NCBI GenBank assembly: GCA_905182995.1
Contig: CAJJDP010000034.1
Coordinates: 372,001 to 436,000 of the forward strand
DNA length: 64,000 nt
Direction: 5' to 3'
From: Paramecium octaurelia
Lineage: Eukaryota > Ciliophora > Oligohymenophorea > Peniculida > Parameciidae
Shown: in pieces, positions 1 through 11,550 of the stretch
Layout: the number at the start of each line of letters is the position of its first letter
How positions within the stretch are numbered: the stretch's first letter is position 1
Made by a program: the position numbers and the translations under genes
The notes under the pieces: model-generated
Database searches by the model: none
Seen by the model: the letters and a program-made list of their open reading frames with translations, nothing else
Told to the model about the DNA's origin: nothing

Positions 1-1050
1 TCTCCGAAAAAAGTTGAATCACTATCCTTTTAATCAGAGATCCCTCCTGTAATCCCACTCATTCCCTTGATGTCTAATGTTAGAGAAGAATATTCAAAAG
101 TATAGAATTTATTAAACTATAAGAAATAAGTTTCAACGCCTGTTAGTTAAACAAGTTCTCCAATCAAAAAACTAGAAAAACTCAAAGAAAAATATAAGAA
201 TTTTGCAATCATTAAAAAATTAGGAGATGGACAATATAGCGAAGTCTTTCTTGCAATGCATATACAAACAGGCTTTTTGGTTGCTTTAAAAGTGATTCAA
301 AAATCTTAAATTATTAAAGAGAATATGTAAGCCTAATTGGCTTGGGAAATAAAAATACAATATCTTCTTGAACATCCTAATATAACCAAATTATACACTT
401 TCTTTTAAACTCGTAAATCATTCTCAGTATTGTAGCAACTGAAATTGTACTTGTATTAGAATATTGTTCGCATGGATAATTAACTGCTCTTTAACAAATA
501 CAACCAGTGAAAAAGTTTTAAGAGAGAATAGCAGCTTAATATGTACAACAAATTACTTTTGCATTGATGTACATTCACAATCAAGACGTCATTCATCGAG
601 ACATCAAACCTGACAATATCCTTCTAAGTTTTGGTTAAGTGAAATTAGCTGATTTCTCATTTTGTGTGTACTCTCCAGATGAAGACAGATAAACTCAGTG
701 TGGAACAATTATATATGCTTCTCCTCAAATTTTAGAAGGAGAAACCTATGATAAGAAAAGTGATATCTGGGGATTGGGAGTGCTAACCTATGAACTATGT
801 TTTGGTAAACCACCTTGGAAAGAGAATTAATAGGAATTGATGAAAACTGTAATTTTTTTAGATATGGTAGGCCTGTTTTATGATTCCTTATACGGCATCC
901 AGAGATTTAAAGGATTTCATTGAGAATCTTATGAAACGTCTTTCTAGAGATCGATTTACTGCACAACAAGCCTACAATCATGCATGGCTTCAAAGAATTA
1001 TATAAAATGTTCCCTATTATATACAAAACAATGAAACTTTATTTTAATGA
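1..1050 (+). CDS. Aurora-like Ser/Thr protein kinase, 5' partial
   Basis: The kinase domain enters from the window edge and ends at TGA 1048-1050. Two introns, 413-435 (23 nt) and 849-870 (22 nt), restore one frame of about 334 codons. Visible motifs are a glycine-loop-like GDGQYSEV, VALKVIQK with the ATP-binding lysine, HRDIKPDN as catalytic loop, and DIWGLGVLTYE in subdomain IX. The order and wording (LADFS, then CGTIIYASP, then YDKKSDIWGLGV) resemble Aurora kinases. Two key motifs deviate: DFS replaces DFG, and ASPQ replaces the usual PPE/APE. The kinase may therefore have altered activity. Aurora-type kinases act in mitosis and, in ciliates, near basal bodies, but the exact role here is inference. 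The true start lies upstream of the window. Confidence 0.85.
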
Positions 1051-1738
1051 ATATATATATTTTTTAATACTTCTAGAAATCTTAGTAATTGTTATAAAAA
1101 GAAATTCTCTAGGATTATTCAGTTTGAAATTAAGGGAATTATAAATTATATTCAAATACTTTCTTACTACTTTTACAAATAACCACTTATCTCTTTATTA
1201 TTGATCTAAAAATATTAAAAAATTAATTTTAATTAAGACCATTTTTATTGATATATTTGAGTAAATGAGATGAATTTCAATTCGGTCAATAATTACAAAT
1301 TCAATAGTAAAATACAATATAATGATTACTTATCCACACTGATTAAAAAGTTCTAGTATTTATTCAGAATTATTGTTTTAATCAATATTCTGTATTAATT
1401 TGAGAGTTCTTATATATATCAATTTTCTGAAATTTCCTAAATTGTATATATTTATTTTCTATTACGCTAGCAATCATGACTAATTTTATAGAAAAATGGT
1501 ATCTATTTTGTATGGATTTATCTTCAATTTATTTCTAATAATTCAGAAGTGATTAAGAAATTCGTTATTTTCAAAGAGTGTGTATGATTAAATAAACCAT
1601 GATAAACATATAGTCTTATATGTTTGCTATCGATATCACAAACAAGAACCTAATTTATATTCAAGATATAGTTGTTTTAATAATGTCAATTAAATCATTT
1701 TTAAATAAATTGGTATTTCTATTACAAATTATTCATTA
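1051..1738. other. Intergenic, very AT-rich
   Basis: I see no coding pattern here. The stretch holds the 3' flank of the kinase and the 5' flank of the next gene. Its right part, from 1502, is the beginning of the exact duplication described separately. Confidence 0.6.
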
Positions 1739-4238
1739 ATGAATTAATCCACCTGTTCTCTTCACGACTAAGAAGAAGAAAAGTACATTTGTGTCCACCC
1801 GACTTGTCTCAAAAAGGTTGATAACAAATTATGTTGTATTTAATGCAACCTTGCCAAACATAATAAATGGCAATTGAATGACCATCAATTTATGAACATA
1901 TCAGAACTTGAAAAAATAGCTCTTTAAAATTACTCAAAGTTAAAAGAGCATCTGGATAACGAAATTGAGAAGAATACATAATTACGTACAAAAACAGAGG
2001 AAAGATTATCAGATGTTTTACTTTCTCTTAGTACATGGTAAAATAATCAAAAAAAAATGTTCAATGATATAACTGAAAACTCCAGCTAGGTCTTAGCTGA
2101 AAATATAAGAAAGGCTCAAAGCCTTATGAAAAGCCCATCATTAGATACATATATTTATTTTTATAAATTAAATTTATTAAAAAAACAGAATGAGATTTAT
2201 GATATTAGGGAATAATCAATTAGATAGCTAGAATATTAGTTAAATTAAATTGAAATGAAGAGAGATATATTGATAAATTAAATAAATTTCATTTAAAGAG
2301 AATACTTTTTAAGTTTTGCTTAAATGGATTACTAAATAGAATTAGATAATTTAAATAACTATTAATTTGAATAGTGTGAAAAACATTTATGTTAAAAGGA
2401 AGTATTATGTACCCATCCAAATTGTTTATAGAATAATCCATTATAATTATAGTGCTCGCTATGTTTTCCACAAGTTCATAAAGAACATCAATAATAAGAT
2501 TATATCAAAACTATTGCTATAGTAATGAAAGAATAAGAAGAAAAAAAGGAAATAATTGAAGAATTAAAGAAGAAATTTAGCTAGAATATTAAAAAATCAA
2601 TTGATATGAATTTATTAAAAATTAATGAAAGTTAATAAAATTAGTATCAGCATAATGAAAAATAAAAAGAAAAAGCAGTATTCTTAGAATAACAATAATT
2701 AAGTGAATTTTTAAATCCTGAAATTCCCAACTATATTTTTGGTCATCTTGATTAAAAGCTTCTTAGAAAAACTAAAGAATAAATTAATTTATATTATTAA
2801 TAGCTTTATTACACCTATGAAAGTAAATTTTCAAATATTTTTTCAAATTAATTCAATCAGGATCTTGAGNTCTATTTTGTATGGATTTATCTTCAATTTA
2901 TTTCTAATAATTCAGAAGTGATTAAGAAATTCGTTATTTTCAAAGAGTGTGTATGATTAAATAAACCATGATAAACATATAGTCTTATATGTTTGCTATC
3001 GATATCACAAACAAGAACCTAATTTATATTCAAGATATAGTTGTTTTAATAATGTCAATTAAATCATTTTTAAATAAATTGGTATTTCTATTACAAATTA
3101 TTCATTAATGAATTAATCCACCTGTTCTCTTCACGACTAAGAAGAAGAAAAGTACATTTGTGTCCACCCGACTTGTCTCAAAAAGGTTGATAACAAATTA
3201 TGTTGTATTTAATGCAACCTTGCCAAACATAATAAATGGCAATTGAATGACCATCAATTTATGAACATATCAGAACTTGAAAAAATAGCTCTTTAAAATT
3301 ACTCAAAGTTAAAAGAGCATCTGGATAACGAAATTGAGAAGAATACATAATTACGTACAAAAACAGAGGAAAGATTATCAGATGTTTTACTTTCTCTTAG
3401 TACATGGTAAAATAATCAAAAAAAAATGTTCAATGATATAACTGAAAACTCCAGCTAGGTCTTAGCTGAAAATATAAGAAAGGCTCAAAGCCTTATGAAA
3501 AGCCCATCATTAGATACATATATTTATTTTTATAAATTAAATTTATTAAAAAAACAGAATGAGATTTATGATATTAGGGAATAATCAATTAGATAGCTAG
3601 AATATTAGTTAAATTAAATTGAAATGAAGAGAGATATATTGATAAATTAAATAAATTTCATTTAAAGAGAATACTTTTTAAGTTTTGCTTAAATGGATTA
3701 CTAAATAGAATTAGATAATTTAAATAACTATTAATTTGAATAGTGTGAAAAACATTTATGTTAAAAGGAAGTATTATGTACCCATCCAAATTGTTTATAG
3801 AATAATCCATTATAATTATAGTGCTCGCTATGTTTTCCACAAGTTCATAAAGAACATCAATAATAAGATTATATCAAAACTATTGCTATAGTAATGAAAG
3901 AATAAGAAGAAAAAAAGGAAATAATTGAAGAATTAAAGAAGAAATTTAGCTAGAATATTAAAAAATCAATTGATATGAATTTATTAAAAATTAATGAAAG
4001 TTAATAAAATTAGTATCAGCATAATGAAAAATAAAAAGAAAAAGCAGTATTCTTAGAATAACAATAATTAAGTGAATTTTTAAATCCTGAAATTCCCAAC
4101 TATATTTTTGGTCATCTTGATTAAAAGCTTCTTAGAAAAACTAAAGAATAAATTAATTTATATTATTAATAGCTTTATTACACCTATGAAAGTAAATTTT
4201 CAAATATTTTTTCAAATTAATTCAATCAGGATCTTGAG
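1502..4238. repeat. Exact 1,368-bp tandem duplication split by one N (assembly overlap)
   Basis: Bases 1502-2869 reappear at 2871-4238 with an offset of 1,369 and no difference that I could see by eye. A single N at 2870 separates the copies, and sequence downstream of the second copy continues a gene smoothly. Two contig ends that overlapped but were joined with a one-base gap would give exactly this structure. The same architecture recurs at 56311-59015. A real recent tandem duplication is the less likely alternative. If it is an artefact, the true locus is 1-2869 followed by 4239 onwards. Confidence 0.9.
1739..2956 (+). CDS. B-box-like zinc / coiled-coil protein, copy cut at the N
   Basis: This copy starts at ATG 1739 and runs in frame to the N at 2870. 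It then reads into repeated 5'-flank sequence and stops at TGA 2954. Up to the N it is identical to the gene at 3108-4508, so the C-terminus here is not genuine. The N-terminus has two spaced zinc-binding-like modules: C-x2-H, CVHPTC and CCIQC near residues 5-40, and a second set CEKH, CTHPNC and CSLCF after residue 200. Long Gln/Lys/Glu-rich coiled coils lie between and after them. I consider it the 5' part of the one real gene, duplicated by assembly. Confidence 0.6.
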
Positions 4239-4508
4239 TTTTGCACTTAATTAGACTTCAATTCAAAACAATTTTTTTAATATATTATTAATTTAGAATA
4301 TGAACTTGAACTTCGCTAACTAAAACTTGAGGATTTATAAAGGACAATTCAATCTTACACATTAAACCATTAATAAATTGAATAATTATTACACACACAC
4401 AATGATTCAATTAAAAATTTTCACTCAAAAATGGAAAAAGAAATTGTGAAATTGTAATCCCAAAAAAAGACCTTTATTTATCTTATAATATTCTTTATCC
4501 TTTTTTGA
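3108..4508 (+). CDS. B-box-like zinc / coiled-coil protein (complete copy)
   Basis: An intronless frame of 467 codons starts at ATG 3108 and ends at TGA 4506-4508. It opens with a cysteine/histidine cluster (CSLHDQEEEK, CVHPTC, CCIQCN, then His) like a B-box, followed by a predicted coiled coil. A second Cys/His cluster lies mid-protein (CEKHLCQK, CTHPNC, CSLCFPQVH), and more coiled coil follows. The last dozen residues are hydrophobic (IYLIIFFILF), so a tail anchor is possible. It is a clear paralogue of the minus-strand gene at 29410-31035, which is longer and ends in a transmembrane segment. Function is unknown; B-box plus coiled coil suggests protein-protein assembly. Confidence 0.8.
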
Positions 4509-4993
4509 ATTTAAGATATAAAAATAACATTAAATTTTAAAATGTGTAAAGATGTATTTAATTTTTATAAGATAACAATTAATTTCATAGATATTAATTA
4601 ACAAGTTTCTTAAATTTATTGATCTTGTTAATTACAATAATAATTAATTTTTTCCTTTCTTAGAATGGGATAAGCCAATTTTCTTTCAAATTGATTATAA
4701 TTTCCTTTTTGAGAGACATTCATGAATTCTATTTTTTACTAATTTATTCACAATCGATTTCTGATATTTGATAAAAGTTTCATAATTTTAATTAATTTTC
4801 AAATAATTTCGATAAATCATGTTAGTTTTACATGAAAATATCAGGACAACTATTCTTAATTAGGATAGATAATAAAAATCCATTTTTTCAACTATCTATT
4901 TAAGAATAACTATATGACTAATCTTCAAAATTATTATTCGATAAATTTCTTAGAGTCTTTAAGAGTTTTTAATATATTTAACTACTCTTAACA
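4509..4993. other. Intergenic, AT-rich
   Basis: I see nothing that reads as a gene. The stretch lies between the stop of the B-box-like gene and a weakly supported small gene. Confidence 0.5.
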
Positions 4994-5585
4994 ATGCTCA
5001 GAATGAAAGCAAGTCTTGAAAAAAACAAATTTGTGAAAGAATTTTGGATCAACAGGTTATTTGAATAGAGGACTTAAAGTGGAAATAATTGCACTTTATC
5101 TTATACATGTTCATTAATAGTAGTAATAGTAAACGAGTTGTTAGCTAAATCACTATGAAGTGAATAATGGTATTCATTTTTACAACGAATCAAAATTAAG
5201 CTCCAAAAGTGAATTTTATAAATAGTTGATGATGAATCATTTGATTTTAAGATAATTTGGCAATTATATTTTGAGTTATAGCTTTATAGATAAAATCGAT
5301 TAAATGACAGCGCTTAGAGATTTAAAGGCTGCTGATCAAGCGTTCTATGATCAACGACTTCGATTGAAAATGATCTTTCTAGATAAACTTTAGATTTAAT
5401 AAATTAGTGGATTTTAGCTATATTCAATTTTTTAAATATTATTATATCAATCAATATTCATTCTCCCTTTACTTTTTGATATACTTTTATTAAAAAGGCA
5501 ACTCCAAAGATTGAGAGATAAAAGTAGAATAAAACCTAACTAACTAAATCATTAACAAACAGTAATCCTATAATAGATGACATGA
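4994..5585 (+). CDS. Possible small membrane protein, weakly supported
   Basis: Two exons, 4994-5119 and 5145-5585, joined over a 25-nt GTA..TAG intron, give 196 codons. The start reads MLRMKASLEKNK, the middle is charged (ALRDLKAADQAFYDQRL) and a hydrophobic stretch follows (IFILPLLFDILLL). The model overlaps the 3' end of the better-supported minus-strand gene by about 125 bp, which is unusual in this compact genome. Because only TGA stops, long open frames are cheap here. I do not recognise a family. The upstream two-thirds could be real with a different end. Confidence 0.3.
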
Positions 5586-6320
5586 TCAAAGCTAAATTCA
5601 AAGAAAATATATATATTTCTGTTGTGTTGGTTAGAAAATTCATAAAGGCTGTATAGAAAGTATTATTTCCATAATATTTTACGAAAACATTTATTGAGTA
5701 CAAATTTAACAGCAAATTTCCTATCGATATTATAGTAAAAAAATTGATAAGCACAGATGAAAACAATTAGGTAAGTAATATGATATGTAACGATAAGGCA
5801 GCCTTGAAAGTAATGAGTGCTGTAGTTTGATGAATAAATAATAAGGAATGAATGACAAAGACTGTTATAAACAATAACAAGCCTTTGTAATAACGTTTCT
5901 AAAAATTTGTAGCTAAAGGTAGAAGTCGAGATTATTTTCTATGTGAATTCTAAGTGATAACGGTTCTCAAGGGAGATTTCATTGTTGATTATCCAGTTTT
6001 TTAAGGTGTTAATTATTCTTCTGGTGCTATTTAGACAGAAGAATCACGAATTCTTTTCTATATTCTTCAAAACAATAGTTTACTTGAACAATGAAATACT
6101 AACTCAATCCTAAAATTCCATAAACTACAAATACTGCTGCCAAAGTTTCATAACAAAATATCCCCTATTTGTCATTATCAATTATATAGGATTCTTCCAC
6201 TATTATAGTGAGTATATTTATGATCCAAAAGATGACACCAAAAAAAATTGAGAGTTTTGGAGATTAAGGTAAGAAACCTAACATTATGTCTGATTCCAAA
6301 TTTATCAACCAAAATGTCAT
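5458..6320 (-). CDS. Multi-pass membrane protein, unknown function
   Basis: The gene starts at ATG 6318-6320 and stops at TGA 5458-5460. One 26-nt intron (6058-6083) removes an in-frame TGA, leaving 278 residues. The protein alternates hydrophobic helices (such as FFGVIFWIINILTIIV, LAAVFVVYGILGL and LLLFITVFVIHSLLF) with short polar loops and a basic linker after the second helix; at least six membrane segments are plausible. I do not recognise the family. A hydrophobic segment near the start (about residue 13-37) could act as a signal anchor. It is the best-supported gene at this locus and argues against the overlapping plus-strand model. Confidence 0.65.
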
Positions 6321-6904
6321 TATAATATATTTATAATAAGCTAATAATATAAAAAACTACAACTTAGAAATATAAAATTATTATTTATTACAATTATCAA
6401 CGAAGATTAGAATAAAGGGGGGTTTTTATTAAATCAATTCCTACATTATTGGTTAATTTCTTTTATTTTTGAAATGAGCTCTTAAAGGATAAAAATAAAT
6501 ATCTATTTCATGGACTATTGAGATATCTCTTAAATTTGAATAGATCAAAAATATATGCCTAAATTACATATTTATTTGAAGTTTATAGAGTATTTTACGG
6601 AAATTTTTCTTAAAAGTTTATTAAATTTGGAAACATAATCATATCGCTAAATTTTAGGATTTCTAATAATATAATATAATTAAATTCATAACAGTATTTT
6701 AATTGATTCCTTCTTAACTTGAGAAACAAGGTGATAACTTAAGGGATTATATAATAATTATTTATAATGTTAAAGTAGGAATGGTTTTCTGAAGCCTTCT
6801 GTATTTATAATAAAATTTATAGATAATTCTAATGAAAGGATTCATAATAGATAAAATATATTAGATAAATTTGAATATATTTTACTGTGTAATATAATTG
6901 TCAC
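6321..6904. other. Intergenic, AT-rich
   Basis: I see no convincing gene. The stretch contains a G6 run near 6418 and long A/T tracts. It separates the 5' flank of the membrane protein from the 3' end of the uL23 gene. Confidence 0.5.
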
Positions 6905-7379
6905 TCAGATGATACCGATTTTGTTGGCCAAATTAAGTGCATCATTTTCTCCACCCAATCTAATGTATGCCTTCTTCTTTCCACCGAATGTATTTAAGAT
7001 CTAATGATAAGCAGAGATTGAATACATTGACTTTTCTGACTTTGACCTCATAAATTTTAGAGAATGCTCTTTTTATTTATGGCTTGGTTGATTTTTAATT
7101 AACATAGAAGACCATGGTGTTTTCATCTTCCATTTTCTTCATATCTTTTTCTGTAATGAGTGGATGTTTAAGGACATTTTAGAAATCTAAACCTTTGGTG
7201 ATTGGTTTTAATTATCTTGTTAATCTGGTGAATTTAGGTTTTCTAGTTAATGCTAATGGTTTGGCAGTGTGGAATCTATTTTAGAAATGTTTTCTGGCTC
7301 TAACAACTTTTTTGGTAACTCTGGCATTTTTTGCTGCCTTTTAAGCTTTTTAGGTTGTAGTGGTCTATCCCTTTGGCAT
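6905..7379 (-). CDS. RPL23A: 60S ribosomal protein uL23 (L23a)
   Basis: The gene starts at ATG 7377-7379 and stops at TGA 6905-6907. One 25-nt intron (7001-7025) splits the C-terminal domain, leaving 149 residues. The N-terminal 30 residues are basic and Lys/Ala/Thr-rich, as in eukaryotic L23a. The core has LKHPLITEKDMKKME, and the end reads KKKAYIRLGGENDAL and LANKIGII, the family's signature C-terminus. uL23 binds 23S/28S rRNA near the polypeptide exit tunnel and docks SRP and nascent-chain factors. Length matches the family (about 150). The 3' neighbour is the minus-strand membrane protein; the 5' neighbour is a Rab gene on the same strand with its stop 60 bp upstream. Confidence 0.93.
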
Positions 7380-7438
7380 TATATTTAAAATAAATTTTTA
7401 AATCTTTTTGGTAAATAATTAACAGAGATAAATAATAT

Positions 7439-8400
7439 TCAACAAGAACACATACAACTTTGATTAGATGAATGCTTTCTAAAATACTCATCCCTTATAA
7501 TACCTGATGATCTTGGATGAATGAGTTTAAGAGAAGTCGCAGGCTATTGGTTGGTATGAGTAGGATTATCTTAAGGGGATGTTAATTAATGATTAGATGT
7601 GTTGTTAATTTGAATATCCTCTTGTGAACTATCACCTGCTGATTTAATTGCTTATAATTTTGAGTGATCAGATATTGACACATCCTTGCAGAATCTGGCT
7701 GACTTATTAATGAAAGGATCTTCAAGTACAGTCTACTTGGTTTCAACCATAGATCCTCTACGCTGATTCTTGTCTCCCGATTCTATTTTAGTATGTGAAA
7801 CTAAGATTTCAATTAATTTCAACATGGCACATTCGACATTAATATTTTCTTTTGCAGAGACTTCTTAGAATAGGATTTTCTTCCTTTTTGAGTATGCCAT
7901 TCCTAATTCAGTACTGACATCTCTGGTTTACATATCTATTTTATTACCCATCAACATTTTGATTGCTGGTCTTTCGCATTTGCTTTTTATAGATGTGATA
8001 GCGTACTCATCGAAATCTGCAATCCAACTACTCACTTGATCGAAACTCTTCATGTTTGTAACATCATAGACTATCACAACTGCATCACAACCTCGATAAT
8101 AATTTTTAGTGATTGATCTGAATCTCTCCTATCCTGCAGTATCCCACAGTTGCACCTTCACTTATTGATTGTTTACTATAACTATCTTAGATTCCTTGTA
8201 CTATTAGCACTTATATTTTACACATGTCACTCCTACTGTACTCATCGATTTCATTGCGAATTCATTTTTCAAAAATTGCTTTATGAGCGAAGTCTTGCCA
8301 ACTGAACTTTAACCCAAGAATACAATCTTAAAACAATGCTGACTTGATCAATAATACTAATTAAATACATTTCAGATTTGATTTAGAAGGATTACTTCAT
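7439..8400 (-). CDS. Rab-family small GTPase with long C-terminal extension
   Basis: The G1 loop GQSSVGKTS, G3 WDTAGQERF, G4 GNKID and G5 VSAKE are all present in the usual order, and the protein ends CMCSC, a cysteine motif suited to geranylgeranylation. Rab GTPases direct vesicle targeting on membranes. The model has 311 residues, over 100 more than a typical Rab; the extra part is a Ser/Gln/Asn-rich hypervariable tail. An in-frame TGA directly upstream of the P-loop forces a first intron at 8343-8368 (26 nt, ending AAG, slightly atypical), so the first ten residues are less certain. The start codon lies 82 bp from the divergent start of the PiggyMac-like gene. Confidence 0.88.
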
Positions 8401-8482
8401 CCAAATTATAATAAAAATCCAGGAAATAATTTTCATATAAGCTCAAAATAAACCACGCTCTTTTTCAATTATATAATACATA
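8401..8482. promoter_or_regulatory. Shared 5' region between divergent Rab and PiggyMac-like genes
   Basis: The two start codons (8400 minus, 8483 plus) are 82 bp apart, so the promoters of both genes must overlap or extend into coding sequence. No specific motif is recognised. Confidence 0.4.
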
Positions 8483-11472
8483 ATGTCAGAAATAACCTCG
8501 AATTAGCCTCAACTTGAGTCTCAATTCCTCTATGAATTAGTAAATCAACTGCCATAATCAATTGTCCAAAATCAATCATCCCAACATGTGAACACTGATC
8601 AATCCACCAAATAAATTCATGATCAACTATAATAAACTAACAATGTTGACCATATCATACAATTGCTCATCTAAGAAGATAATTAAGATCCCTAAGATCA
8701 AAATAATCATTCATCCCCATAACCAGAACCAATTCAACATTAAGAACCCTAACAACAAGATGAACTACCCATCCCTCCTAGACAAGATGTCAACTCTCAA
8801 GTAATCTTGGCAGCATTAGAGAGCAATGATGAAGATAAAAAGAGTCAAGAAGCAGATTGCAAATTACTCTATAAAAAATAAAGATAAACTTCTATTATTA
8901 TTGATGATGACTTTTAAGATGACCTAACTACTACTCCCAAGAAGGCAGCAAAAAATGAAAAAAATAATGTTCCTCCTCCTCAATAAGATCCCTTACCTAT
9001 TACATAGAATGAGTCAGAAAAACAAGAAGTAGTCTTACCTCCCCCATCGTAAAGATCGTCCGAAGTATCTTAACTTGAAATCCAGAAGCCCTTTGAAAAC
9101 AAGAACCCCGAAGACAAACCCTCAATATTAGAACAAATAACAAAGCCAGAACCTGCATTGAAGAAATAACAGAAGGAGTTCTTCTCCTTTACTCAACCTA
9201 TCACAACTACAACATCTTCCTCAAAGAAGAACAAGAACCCTATCGTTATTGATTCAGATGATGAATTACCATAACAACATACTTCTAATATCAGTATTTT
9301 AAAATAAAAGATCGAAGACAACACTCCTTCCTCCTTCTTCAGAAAAAAAACCACTGAAATTTAGCCTCCCATTGAAATAGGAGAAAATGACAACTTTGTA
9401 ACTAACTAAGTAGACAAATAACAAAAAATTACCCAAATATTGCAATAGCCTATTCCTCCTCCAGTACAAAATAAGCCATTGAATTAACAATAGAGAAAAC
9501 ATTAAGCCTTACTGGAAGAAATCGTTTAGGAGGATGATGGCATAGTTTAAGATATAGAAAACTAAGATTGGACTCTGTTTACTCAATTAAACAATATGGT
9601 TATCCCTAAATTTTCAGGGTAGTTCAGGATGTTGGAATACAAAGACAATACTTAAGACATGATCAGACTCTTATTTGGAGAAACAAGGTTCAAAGATTTG
9701 ATGAAAACTTGTTAAACAAGTGAGTCTGAATTCTGGTTATACTTGGGAACCAAATTGATCATGGGGTATATGAGACTGCCAGATATAAATGAGTATTTCT
9801 ATGGGGAGGATTGGATTGCAGGTGGTGGCATTAAATCTATTATAACTCAACAACAATTTGACGACATTGATTAGAGAGTGGAAATCATCTAACCAAAATT
9901 ATAGACTGAATCCTAACTAGCAGTTAAATTGGAATTCAATGCTCAAACCTTCTTCAGACAAGAATATCTACCATAATTTACTTAGGAATTAAATGATAGA
10001 TTCAAGAAACTGATATTGCCAGGACAGGAACTCTTCTTAATATCAAATTTCTATACTCTGATCTACTCAACTAAAATTCAATGGTATCAATTAATAGATA
10101 AAGAATCTGGAATCATTCTATAGCAGTTCTTTTGGGCGACTCCACTTAATAAGGCATTGGATCTTAACAATCATAGAGATCTGCAAAAACGACTCAGGAT
10201 GATGTTTGAGCCTTATCATCTTGGAAGACACATTGTTTATAGTCAGGGATTGCTCAATGCGGAATCAATCCTATAATTATATCAATAGAAGATATTCGTT
10301 TGCACTGATCTTATGTAACACTCCTTGTTGCCACATCCACCAACAGGAGATTAATAAGTGTTTTACTCTTCCAAAAGTAAAGAACCTATTTATTTATGCT
10401 ATAAGAACTAACAATGGAGTACTTGTGTTTCATTACACTCCTTATAGTAGAGGAATCAATATCTTCAAGAGTTATCCCAAATGCAATTCGCTGAAGAGAA
10501 AATAGCAATTCAACCATCAGAGCCTGAAAATGCTTCCATCAATTCAACTTCAAAAATCATTTTCATCTTTGTTATAGAGTCCATCTTACACAATATTCGA
10601 ATCTTAAAAAAATAAGAAATTAAATCATTCAGAACTGAATTAGCTCTACAATTGATTAACAAACTTATCGATTACAAGAATCCTAAACCTTTACTCAGAA
10701 AGGATGGCTCACTTTAAGTGGATAGATCTTGCCAAACTGATCAAACAGTTGGAATTGTTAATGATCAATTATATCATTGTCCCATACACAATGGAAATGC
10801 AAGATGCTAAGTGTGTTTGAGTAAGAGCATCCTCTCCAAAACTACTGCTTCATGTTTAGGGTGTAATAAAGTTCTAGGCACCAACATTTTTCTTTGCATC
10901 TATCCTTGTTTTAGGTTGTTTCATCTCAATCCTAAACTATATCTCAAAGAAGGCATGTATTATCAAATTGTTTGTGGATATGATCAATACGATTAAGATT
11001 AAGAGGATGAAGAAGTCGATCAACAATTCCTTGATGCCAATCTTAGATTCAAACCAGATACTTCAGAATTAGATTCAATTTATGCCAAATCGTATTAGGA
11101 TTTCAAGAATATGATACCTATCAATTACGAAGACAATTATCATAAGAAAACTACAATTGTTGTTATTTAAAGAGAAAAAGGGGGCAATCGTAGAGGAGGT
11201 GGTCGACCCAAGGCTTCGAGATAGTAATAATAGTCAATATAAAATTAAGCTGCCTAAGGTAATAATCTTTAATTTAATTCTTAGCTGAATAGGGCAATTA
11301 GGGGGATACTCAGGATGCACCAAAAAAAGTAAGAAAATAGAACAAGAAATCAGTGAATGCACCTCAATAATAAGGATAAGCTGAAAAGGAGACTGATTAA
11401 GCCAGTAGTGCTATGTTTGACTTTTTCAGTTAAGTGAGAAAATAGGCTTACAAGAAATAATCGTAATCATGA
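8483..11472 (+). CDS. PiggyMac-like domesticated PiggyBac transposase
   Basis: A 987-residue protein with one 26-nt intron near the 3' end (11259-11284). The first 340 residues are low-complexity, Gln/Pro/Glu-rich. A PiggyBac-type core begins around residue 355 (DWTLFTQLNN) and contains FWLYLGTKLIMGYMRLP, which matches the conserved transposase helix. A C-terminal cysteine-rich domain lies near residues 760-815: CPIHNGNARCQVC, CLGCNK, then CIYPCFRLFH, like the PiggyBac CRD. A basic Gln-rich tail follows. In Paramecium, PiggyMac and its PiggyMac-like partners cut out internal eliminated sequences during macronuclear development. By eye the positions expected for the catalytic aspartates read SN and SQ, so this looks like a non-catalytic PgmL partner. 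I cannot say which paralogue. Confidence 0.8.
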
Positions 11473-11550
11473 TACACAAATCAAATAATTAATTTTTCAT
11501 TTTAGTGTGTTTATATGTCAATATAATCTCTTCATTAAATGTAAATAAGA

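Noticed and set aside
2289..2471. Minus-strand 60-codon frames at 2289-2471 and 3658-3840
   Set aside because: They are antisense to the coding strand of the B-box-like gene and are identical because of the assembly duplication.
4390..4402. ACACACAC microsatellite
   Set aside because: It lies inside a coding frame (His/Thr codons) and is too short to be notable.
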